Part shown: piece by piece, positions 1 to 5,311 of the stretch
How positions within the stretch are numbered: position 1 is the stretch's first letter
How the letters are laid out: every line of letters starts with the position of its first letter
Origin: Treponema sp.
Lineage (GTDB): Bacteria; Spirochaetota; Spirochaetia; Treponematales; Breznakiellaceae
Direction: 5' to 3'
Length of the DNA stretch: 7,752 nt
NCBI GenBank assembly: GCA_031257715.1
Contig: JAIROE010000187.1
Location: forward strand, 1 to 7,752
The notes under the pieces: generated by a model
Database searches by the model: none
What the model was told of the DNA's origin: nothing
Seen by the model: only the letters and a program-made list of their open reading frames with translations
Program-made: the position numbers and the translations under genes

Positions 1-1134
1 CAAAATATCCGCCGGATCCTTCGGATCCGGACCCGTCCGGTCTTCCCGCGCTTTTTCGGGAGCAGCCACAAAGCAGGAAAGGCTGTTCCCTCTGGCCGTC
101 AGGATGGCCTTTACCGCGGCGCTCCGGCCCGCGTCGTCGGAATCGAAGACCAGATTGAGCCTTTCGGCCCAGCGGCAGAGAAGTTTCGCCTGTTCACCGG
201 TAAACGCGGTTCCCAGAGGGGCCACTGCGTTGCATATTCCCGCTTCGTGAAGGGCGATAACGTCCATATAGCCTTCGCAGAGGTACACCTCCCTTGTTTT
301 CCGTATTTCAGGCAGGGCAATGTCAATGGCGAAGAGCGTTTCCCTTTTTTTGTACCATTCCGATTCCCGTGAATTGATATACTTCGGCTCCGCATGAGCC
401 GCAGACTCCGCGGGAGGCGCTGATTCCGCGGGAACCACGGGTTCCCCTGGCGCCGCGGCCGGGAGAATGCGGCCCCCGAAGGCAGCGGTATTGCCGTGCC
501 TGTCGGCTATGGGGAACATGAGCCGTCCCGAAAAGAAGCTCGAGCGGGGGTAACGCGCGGAAAAGAGACCCGAGGCGGCCAGAAATTCTTCCGAATATCC
601 CTTTTTTACGAGGAAATTGAAGAGCCAGTAACGGTCCGGCGGAGAAAAACCAAGCCTGAAACGGTCTATGGTTTCCCGGCTTATCCTGCGGGATTCAACA
701 TATTCCAGCGCCCTTTTTCCTTCGGGCCTTTCGACGAGGATGTGATGAAAACTCACCGTCACCCGGCGGTACAATTCGGCCATTTCTTCAGCCCTCTTTC
801 TGCCGCCCGTATCGACCGGAACTTCGTATCCGTCATGCTCGTAGACGATCTCCACCACGAAGCGCCTGGCAAGGGTTTCAACCGCCTCGGGAAAGGTGAG
901 TTTGTCCATTTCCATGATGAAGGTGATGATCCCCCCGCCCTGTCCGCAGCCGAAACAGTGGTACATCTTCCGGCCGGGATCGACGGTAAAGGACGGGGTC
1001 TTCTCGCTGTGAAAGGGACAAAGCCCCCAATAACGGCCGCCTCTTTTTTCAAGGCGCACGTAATCTCCCACTACGGCAAGGGCGTCCAGTTTGTCGTTCA
1101 CTTCCTGTATGGTCGCCCTGGAAATAAAAGCCAC
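1..1134 (-). CDS. dnaG: DNA primase DnaG, 3' end cut by the window edge
   Basis: DnaG makes the short RNA primers for lagging-strand DNA synthesis and works with the replicative helicase. The visible 378 residues hold the CHC2 zinc-binding domain (C39, H42, C60, C63, in the context CPFHSEKTPSF and YHCFGCG), the RNA-polymerase-like core, and the Toprim fold with its glutamate motif EGYMD (287-291) and the acidic pair D331/D333 in FDSDDAGRSA. Zinc ligands fall within one residue of their E. coli places, which supports the chosen start. That start is GTG, preceded by AAGGGAAGGGG, and its G is also the last base of the mltG stop (TAGTG). The C-terminal helicase-binding part lies outside the window. 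One oddity is an Ala/Pro/Glu-rich insertion at about 225-249, before KYINS, where E. coli has a short loop. Identification is very secure. In treponemes rpoD often follows, but that cannot be seen here. Confidence 0.97.
   Translation of the reverse strand, partial: MAFISRATIQEVNDKLDALAVVGDYVRLEKRGGRYWGLCPFHSEKTPSFTVDPGRKMYHCFGCGQGGGIITFIMEMDKLTFPEAVETLARRFVVEIVYEHDGYEVPVDTGGRKRAEEMAELYRRVTVSFHHILVERPEGKRALEYVESRRISRETIDRFRLGFSPPDRYWLFNFLVKKGYSEEFLAASGLFSARYPRSSFFSGRLMFPIADRHGNTAAFGGRILPAAAPGEPVVPAESAPPAESAAHAEPKYINSRESEWYKKRETLFAIDIALPEIRKTREVYLCEGYMDVIALHEAGICNAVAPLGTAFTGEQAKLLCRWAERLNLVFDSDDAGRSAAVKAILTARGNSLSCFVAAPEKAREDRTGPDPKDPADIL
12..40. repeat. Cluster of two overlapping perfect inverted repeats inside dnaG
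   Basis: CCGGATCC and GGATCCGG flank 3 bases (12-30), and CCGGAC and GTCCGG flank 2 bases (27-40). Both are perfect and share bases 27-30, so the transcript could switch between two GC-rich hairpins. The stretch encodes the GPDPKDPADIL part of the primase. Confidence 0.55.
388..462 (-). repeat. Low-complexity insertion in dnaG with an 18-base direct repeat
   Basis: Codons 225-249 of dnaG encode an Ala/Pro/Glu/Ser-rich stretch in which PAESAP is followed by PAESAA and HAEP. At DNA level 404-415 and 422-433 match at 11 of 12 bases with an 18-base (six-codon) period. A 7-base inverted repeat with a 3-base loop lies at 430-446. This suggests growth by repeat slippage in a surface loop. Confidence 0.6.
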
Positions 1135-2336
1135 TAGCCCCTTCCCTTGACATAAAGCGCCCCCGCGCGGATATGGTCGTCCAGCGTGCGGGAAAAATAA
1201 TGCCGGCCGGCTTGGGGATCGACCAGTCGAAAATAGAGGTAATCACTTTCGGCAGGGTGAAAAGCCGCGTCCAAAGCCGCCCTGCCCGGCGCCGAAATGG
1301 GACCGGGGGGAAGTCCCGGCATCAGGTAAGTATTATAGGGGTTTCGTATCTCCGTATCCCTTGTGTACAGCATTTCGGGATGGGGTTTCCCCTGTATTTC
1401 GGTGATCACATATTCCACGGTGGCGCAGGACTGAAGCGCCATGCCTATCTCAAGCCGGTTGTAGAACACCCCCGCCATGAGCGCCGCTTCCTCATCAACG
1501 CGGTATTCCCGCTCCACGATGGAGGCGATAATCACCCGGCGCTCAAGTTCCTCCGCCGGAAGCTCCGGCGCGGACGGGTCAATTTCCTGGAGGCAGGCAA
1601 AAAAGGCGCCGGCCAGGGTCCGTATCACCATGGAAGCCGGATAATTCAGGGGAAAAAAGTAGGTCTCGGGGTAAAGATAACCTTCCATGGTTTCACCGGA
1701 AACATGATATTCAGCCCTGACGGCGGGATCGGATGCGGCGGCAAGAAATTCCTCCCCGCCGCATATTCCCGCCTCCTCAAGGATACGGGCGTATTTTTTC
1801 AGCGTCGCCCCCTCGGGAAAGGTGACGCGCTGGAGCATCTGCCGGCCTTCAACCAGAATCCTGTATATTTCCATCTGTCCCGCCGGAATGTCAAGGCGAT
1901 AGGTGCCGCTCTTGATATATTCCCTGCCGAAACGGGAAACAAATTGCCAAAAATACCTGTTCCGTATGATCCCCGCCTCTTCAAGGCGCCTGCCCACGGA
2001 TTGGGCGCTTTCACCCTTTCGCACTTCAAGGTAAAGGACAGCATCCCCCTCTACACGAAGAGAACCGTCGGGGAGAGAATGAGGGGGAAAAGGCGGCGCC
2101 CCGTTAAAATAAACGAGACCGCCGAGGATTATCACCGAGAAAAAAATCGCCGTTCCGGTAAGAAAGATCAAAAGAAAAACGAATTTCCTGAAAAAACCGG
2201 ACTTTCGCGGCGGGGACCGGCGGCGGCGCGGTTGATTTTCAGCTTGCATACCGTCGTTCGTTGACATACCGCTGCTATGCATACTGTATCCGCCGGTATC
2301 GGATCCCTCCGGCCCGTTGAACTTATTCGGTTTCAT
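1134..2336 (-). CDS. mltG: Endolytic murein transglycosylase MltG (YceG family)
   Basis: MltG is an inner-membrane lytic transglycosylase that cuts nascent peptidoglycan strands and is thought to set glycan length. The 400-residue product has a cytoplasmic tail rich in Ser, Pro and Arg (1-48, with RRRRSPPRKSGFFRK), one membrane helix (about 52-76), a LysM-like subdomain (about 100-175) and the catalytic YceG domain. Family motifs visible are EGYLYPETYFF (218-228), ASIVEREY (271-278) with the presumed catalytic E275, and NPYNTYLMPGLPPGPISAPG (332-351). The usual Asp in the LQSD motif is Cys here (C304). The ATG at 2336 lies 3 bases after the upstream stop and has no clear Shine-Dalgarno sequence, so it probably relies on coupling. 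In-frame ATGs at residues 19 and 24 are alternatives that would shorten only the tail. The stop overlaps the dnaG start. Function is secure by family; the start is less so. Confidence 0.95.
   Translation of the reverse strand: MKPNKFNGPEGSDTGGYSMHSSGMSTNDGMQAENQPRRRRSPPRKSGFFRKFVFLLIFLTGTAIFFSVIILGGLVYFNGAPPFPPHSLPDGSLRVEGDAVLYLEVRKGESAQSVGRRLEEAGIIRNRYFWQFVSRFGREYIKSGTYRLDIPAGQMEIYRILVEGRQMLQRVTFPEGATLKKYARILEEAGICGGEEFLAAASDPAVRAEYHVSGETMEGYLYPETYFFPLNYPASMVIRTLAGAFFACLQEIDPSAPELPAEELERRVIIASIVEREYRVDEEAALMAGVFYNRLEIGMALQSCATVEYVITEIQGKPHPEMLYTRDTEIRNPYNTYLMPGLPPGPISAPGRAALDAAFHPAESDYLYFRLVDPQAGRHYFSRTLDDHIRAGALYVKGRG
1138..1148 (-). promoter_or_regulatory. Ribosome binding region of dnaG
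   Basis: AAGGGAAGGGG on the minus strand lies inside the last codons of mltG, ending 3 bases before the GTG of dnaG. Part of the tract is at useful spacing. It decides the GTG start and supports coupling with mltG through the TAGTG junction. Confidence 0.65.
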
Positions 2337-2339
2337 ACA

Positions 2340-3281
2340 TCACAGTTTAATTTCCAACCCTTCTATGGCGAGCGACAGTTCAATTCCCTTGATATTCATG
2401 CGCTCGGTATACCAGCGCGCGGACTGAAGTATGTTAAAGAGCTTGCGGTCGTTGTAAGTGGGATCATGGTGAAACAGGACCATGTGCCTGATGCCCCAGT
2501 TGGCGGCAAAATCGACGGCCAGGCTGAAGGCGCTGTGTCCCCAGTTGTACTTTTCGATGGCCTCGCCCAAGGTATACTGGCAGTCTATGACAATAAGGTC
2601 GGCATTCCGGAAAAATTCGGTGTTTTCATCGTTTTTGATAAAATCGGCCGCGGAAAGTTCCGTATCGGTCGCATAAATAAAGCGGTGGCTGCCGTCGTTG
2701 ACCATATACGAATAGGAATCACCGGGATGGCTCATTTTTTTGCAGGAAATGGTGACGCCGTCCATATTTATCCTGCCGTCCATAAAATGAAAATTCTTTT
2801 TGCATCCCATCGAATCCATGTGAACGGGAAAATACGGGGTCGTCATCTGTCCGTAAAGAGCGGCTTCCACATCCTTCATGGGGGAATAAAAATCCATGAT
2901 TACCGACGGATCATAAGCGGGATTGAAGAAGGGAAGCCCCTGAAGGTGATCCCAGTGAAAATGGGAAAAAAACACCCTGTACCGGGAAGGTTTCGGCTTC
3001 TGCCTGCCCATGGCAATACCCAGTTCCCGAACCCCCGAACCGCAGTCAAACACGATGAGTTCACGGGGATTATCAAAACCGACACTGACGCAGGGGGTGT
3101 TTCCGCCTACCGTACCGAAGAGCCAGGGCGGCAGCCCGGCGAGAAAGCGTTCGCGGTTTTCCGTATTTTCTATATCCGCGGGGGTAAGCCGCTCCAGAAT
3201 GGCGGAAATCTTGCTCTTTATCTGAGAAGGGAGCTGTGGAGACGGCAGGGAACCCCGGACGCCCCAAAAATGAACCAGCAC
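2340..3281 (-). CDS. Metallo-beta-lactamase-fold hydrolase, substrate unknown
   Basis: A soluble 313-residue metal-dependent hydrolase with no signal peptide or membrane segment. It opens with FWGVRGSLPSP, has GGNTPCV (59-65), and carries the metal motif HFHWDH (107-112: H107, H109, D111, H112). Further likely ligands are H185 in SHPGD, D206 in YATDTE and H271 or H272 in FHHDP. GHS at 248-250 is also typical of this branch. The layout resembles the Lactamase_B_2-type subgroup that includes phosphodiesterases such as PhnP-like and cyclic-nucleotide enzymes. That suggests phosphodiester hydrolysis, but the substrate cannot be read from the sequence. The start is GTG, preceded by AAGGGGG at 5 bases, and overlaps the upstream TAG stop by one base. 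The stop lies 3 bases before mltG. An RNase Z or glyoxalase role is less likely because the family-specific signatures of those enzymes were not seen. Confidence 0.9.
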   Translation of the reverse strand: MLVHFWGVRGSLPSPQLPSQIKSKISAILERLTPADIENTENRERFLAGLPPWLFGTVGGNTPCVSVGFDNPRELIVFDCGSGVRELGIAMGRQKPKPSRYRVFFSHFHWDHLQGLPFFNPAYDPSVIMDFYSPMKDVEAALYGQMTTPYFPVHMDSMGCKKNFHFMDGRINMDGVTISCKKMSHPGDSYSYMVNDGSHRFIYATDTELSAADFIKNDENTEFFRNADLIVIDCQYTLGEAIEKYNWGHSAFSLAVDFAANWGIRHMVLFHHDPTYNDRKLFNILQSARWYTERMNIKGIELSLAIEGLEIKL

Positions 3282-3745
3282 TACAACCCCCTTATACCAG
3301 GTGATATTCTCATTATAAGCGGTTCAGTCCCCCTCGCCGCAAGACAGGCTTCTATTTCTTCCCGGCTGTGCGCCGCGCCGGAGTCCATGCCGGGGCAGCC
3401 TGTCTTTGCCATGTTCCAGGTCCGGCGGGAATCAACAATGGAAGGCCAGAAAGGAAAGGTTCTGCACTGCAGGGGCCGGGCCCCGTAGACCGTACAGCCG
3501 TCCTTCCAGAAAATACAGTCATAATCCGTCTTTTCCCGCAATGAAAGACGGTCGCGGCCGCCCCCGGAGGGAATCCAGCGGCACCAGGTTTTCACAAAAT
3601 CAGCATACTCCATTGTACAGGCCGCCGACAGGACGCGTACATCTTTTTCGGAAAGAAAAACAAAACCGCTCTCGTAACGGCAGCAGGAAGAACAGCGGCG
3701 GCATGAAAAACGAAGTCCGTCCCGGTAAAAGGGTCCCTTTATCAT
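3281..3745 (-). CDS. YkgJ-type cysteine-cluster protein (putative metal-binding)
   Basis: A 154-residue protein of the YkgJ / CxxCxxCC family, annotated by homology as zinc- or iron-chelating; no biochemical role is firmly established. The N-terminal cluster after GLRFS is C15, C18, C21 and C22 (CRRCSSCC). A second group lies further on: C77, C84 and C94 in the stretch around FWKDGCTVYG and ARPLQCRTFPFWP, then C117. The conserved RPLxCRxFPF core is clear. I chose the ATG at 3745 because it places the protein start about 15 residues before the first cysteine, as is usual. The frame stays open to an ATG at 3880, but the extra 45 residues are basic, look unlike coding sequence and overlap the upstream gene by 58 bases. 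An in-frame TTG at 3787 behind AGGAAG is a second alternative. The stop TAG shares a base with the downstream GTG start. Confidence 0.85.
   Translation of the reverse strand: MIKGPFYRDGLRFSCRRCSSCCRYESGFVFLSEKDVRVLSAACTMEYADFVKTWCRWIPSGGGRDRLSLREKTDYDCIFWKDGCTVYGARPLQCRTFPFWPSIVDSRRTWNMAKTGCPGMDSGAAHSREEIEACLAARGTEPLIMRISPGIRGL
3287..3293 (-). promoter_or_regulatory. Ribosome binding site of the metallo-beta-lactamase-fold gene
   Basis: AAGGGGG on the minus strand stands 5 bases before the GTG at 3281, inside the end of the YkgJ-type gene. It supports the GTG as the start although that codon overlaps the upstream stop. Confidence 0.75.
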
Positions 3746-3758
3746 AGGCTTCAGCTTA

Positions 3759-3787
3759 CTTTTACAATAAAAATTCCGTTTTTTCAA
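3759..3787 (-). promoter_or_regulatory. Candidate sigma-70 promoter for the ykgJ-like to dnaG gene group
   Basis: On the minus strand TTGAAA (3782-3787, five of six consensus bases) and TAAAAG (3759-3764, four of six) are separated by exactly 17 bases in an AT-rich gap. A start 7-8 bases past the -10 box would leave only about 6-8 bases before the ATG at 3745, which lacks a clear ribosome binding site. This is pattern matching only; AT-rich gaps give such matches by chance. Confidence 0.4.
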
Positions 3788-3809
3788 GGGCTTCCTGCGA
3801 AAAACAGCA

Positions 3810-3821
3810 TTTGCACGCAAA
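3810..3821 (-). repeat. Short palindrome TTTGC-GT-GCAAA after the kinase stop codon
   Basis: Two perfect 5-base arms around 2 bases, one base past the kinase TAA and upstream of the candidate promoter. It is too short and lacks a T-run for a terminator. It could be an operator half of unknown meaning or chance. Confidence 0.25.
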
Positions 3822-3822
3822 A

Positions 3823-4941
3823 TTAATCCCCGGAAGAAGCCGCGGAGAGCGATTCGGCGGTCTTTAACACCTTTTCCCATTCCCTGTCCATGGAGCGGAT
3901 CAGGGCAATCTGATTCCGGGCCCTGTCAAGGTTATGACCGGGCCGTGAAACATGGTAATAGGCGTCCCCCTCAAGATAGTCCGTCAAAAAACGCAGGCCC
4001 ATGATATGGGTAATGTTACGCCCCGATTCCGGAAGAAGGCTTTTTTCTTCGGCCGTCAAAAAGGAAGCGGCCCCGGACAGATAGCCCTGAAGAAGGGCCG
4101 CAAAAAAAGAAAAATCAAATTCCACCTTTGAAAGATCCCGCTCGTCCTCCTTCGCCCTTGTCGTGACGGTGCGTATCAGATCACCTGAATCAAAGAGGCA
4201 GGTTCCCGGCATCACGGTGTCAAGATCGACGACGCACAATGGCCTGTTGTCCCCGTTGTCGATGAGTATGTTGTTTATCTTGGCGTCGTTGTGGCAGACG
4301 CGCCAGGGGACGCGGCCTTCACGCAGGGCGCGGACAAGAACGGCGCCCCGTTCCTCATTTTCCAGCATGAAACCGATTTCGGCGCCGGCCGTCACGGCCC
4401 GGTTAAGGGGATCCCTTTTTACCGCGTCATGAAAGGCCAGGTAGCGGCTTTCCATGTTGTGAAACCCCGGAATGGTTTCGTGAAGGGGCTTTCCCCCGAA
4501 ACCCGCAAGCTGTTTCTGAAAATGCCCGACGGCCTTCCCCAGAAAGAACGCATCATGGGGGGTGCAAACCACTTCAAGGACGTGCGTTCCTTCGATAAAA
4601 AGATAGGTCCGCCACCAGCCGCCGTCGCGGACAAAAAGCCGGCCGTCCCGCGCGGGAACCACCGAGAGGGTTCTCCGGCTGATGTCCCGTTCTCCTTCCT
4701 TCCGGAGAAGGGAGGCGATGTACCGCGTGACGCGGTCTATGTTCTCCATGACCTCTTCCGGCCTGAGGAAAACACGATCGTTTATCAGTTGATGCAGATA
4801 GCGTACACGGACGCCGGCCTGGTTCCACCGTGAAACGAAAGTCGTGTTGATATGCCCCAGGCCAAAAGGCCTCATATCCTCCAGATCGCCATAAATAGCG
4901 AAACGCCTCACGATGTCTTCGGAGAGGGTTTGGGCATTCAC
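3823..4941 (-). CDS. NahK-like N-acetylhexosamine 1-kinase (APH-fold sugar kinase)
   Basis: A 372-residue cytoplasmic kinase of the aminoglycoside-phosphotransferase superfamily. By recall it matches bifidobacterial N-acetylhexosamine 1-kinase (NahK/LnpB, ATP-dependent 1-phosphorylation of GlcNAc/GalNAc) along almost its full length. Shared blocks are GHINTTF (29-35), the catalytic HNDAKINNILID (217-228), the metal-binding VDLDTVMPG (238-246), LFDSGDLIR (249-257), KEDERDLSKV (264-273), RFLTDYLEGD (317-326) and the late PGHNLDRARNQI. This closeness argues against antibiotic resistance. Exact sugar specificity is inferred and could be another hexosamine or hexose. The start is GTG; its first four bases GTGA contain the stop of the upstream gene, so the two are probably translationally coupled. 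Only a weak GGA lies ahead of it. No partner genes of the lacto-N-biose/galacto-N-biose pathway lie in the window; salvage of amino sugars is one possible role. Confidence 0.85.
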   Translation of the reverse strand: MNAQTLSEDIVRRFAIYGDLEDMRPFGLGHINTTFVSRWNQAGVRVRYLHQLINDRVFLRPEEVMENIDRVTRYIASLLRKEGERDISRRTLSVVPARDGRLFVRDGGWWRTYLFIEGTHVLEVVCTPHDAFFLGKAVGHFQKQLAGFGGKPLHETIPGFHNMESRYLAFHDAVKRDPLNRAVTAGAEIGFMLENEERGAVLVRALREGRVPWRVCHNDAKINNILIDNGDNRPLCVVDLDTVMPGTCLFDSGDLIRTVTTRAKEDERDLSKVEFDFSFFAALLQGYLSGAASFLTAEEKSLLPESGRNITHIMGLRFLTDYLEGDAYYHVSRPGHNLDRARNQIALIRSMDREWEKVLKTAESLSAASSGD

Positions 4942-5255
4942 TTTTTCCGTGACTGGAGTTCCGCATTCTTTTTTTCGATAGAATCGCGGATCTGCGCAAG
5001 TTCCGCAAGCAGGGTCCTTACCGCCTGGGTATCCGCCGACAAGGTCTTGACGCCCCGTTCCGCGAAGGCCTGGTACGCTTCGGTTCCCAGACGGCCGATG
5101 AGTTTCTGGGCCTGGCCTTCAAGCTGCCTGATTTCCAGCATGAGGACGCCCCGCTCCCCCAGATCCTGGGCCTTTGCCCCCGCCTTCGCGGCCAGATCTT
5201 TTGAAACCGAAATGCCCTGTTCCACAATTTCTTTCATCCGCTCGCCGAATGTCAT
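4938..5255 (-). CDS. Small helical, coiled-coil-like protein of unknown function
   Basis: A 105-residue, highly charged and Ala/Glu/Lys/Gln-rich protein that I do not recognise as a named family. It has no signal peptide, membrane helix or cysteine and almost no aromatic residues. An amphipathic N-terminus (FGERMKEIVEQGISVSKDL) is followed by an Ala/Gly-rich segment, a helix around EIRQLEGQAQKLIGRLG (41-57) and a C-terminal heptad-like helix (about 76-103, ending LQSRKK), so an all-helical, self-associating fold is likely. The start is secure: ATG stands 5 bases behind GAGGAGG, the strongest ribosome binding site in the window, so high expression is plausible. Its stop lies inside the GTG start of the NahK-like kinase (4-base overlap), which suggests linked expression. 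The name-free call reflects that no motif indicates a reaction. Confidence 0.8.
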   Translation of the reverse strand: MTFGERMKEIVEQGISVSKDLAAKAGAKAQDLGERGVLMLEIRQLEGQAQKLIGRLGTEAYQAFAERGVKTLSADTQAVRTLLAELAQIRDSIEKKNAELQSRKK

Positions 5256-5260
5256 GTCCG

Positions 5261-5267
5261 CCTCCTC
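5261..5267 (-). promoter_or_regulatory. Strong ribosome binding site of the small helical protein
   Basis: GAGGAGG on the minus strand stands 5 bases before the ATG at 5255. It is a near-perfect anti-16S match and the best in the window, which makes this short gene credible and suggests high translation. Confidence 0.85.
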
Positions 5268-5290
5268 GTTAAAACCTTTAAATTAATTAC

Positions 5291-5311
5291 GCGGGACCCT
5301 CAAAGCCCCGC
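5291..5311 (-). terminator. Hairpin directly after the phosphatase stop codon, possible weak terminator
   Basis: On the minus strand GCGGGGC, a 7-base loop TTTGAGG and GTCCCGC form a 7-pair stem with one G-U pair, beginning at the base after TGA. The tail GTAATTAATTT is AT-rich but not a true T-run, so termination may be partial. It separates the phosphatase from the small helical protein gene and could instead act as a processing or stability element. Confidence 0.4.

Noticed and set aside
496..1137. Open frame of 213 codons on the plus strand
   Set aside because: Antisense shadow of dnaG, whose zinc-binding and Toprim motifs fix the coding strand.
1173..2264. Open frame of 363 codons on the plus strand
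   Set aside because: Antisense shadow of mltG with many basic residues and no domain.
2277..3488. Open frame of 403 codons on the plus strand
   Set aside because: It runs antisense across the hydrolase gene and parts of two neighbours. The minus strand carries clear family motifs there and the plus-strand product resembles nothing.
3746..3880. Longer N-terminus of the YkgJ-type protein from the ATG at 3880
   Set aside because: The added 45 residues are strongly basic, lie mostly in an AT-rich gap, overlap the kinase gene by 58 bases and precede a start that better fits the family length.
4291..4833. Open frame of 180 codons on the plus strand
   Set aside because: Antisense to the NahK-like kinase across its conserved blocks; no recognisable product.
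3823..4941. Aminoglycoside resistance gene
   Set aside because: The fold is shared, but the conserved blocks follow N-acetylhexosamine kinase over the whole length, and there is no mobile or resistance context.
5256..5290. Promoter ahead of the small helical protein
   Set aside because: The AT-rich stretch has no convincing -35/-10 pair at proper spacing; the best pairing (TTGAGG with TAAAGG) is too weak to claim.
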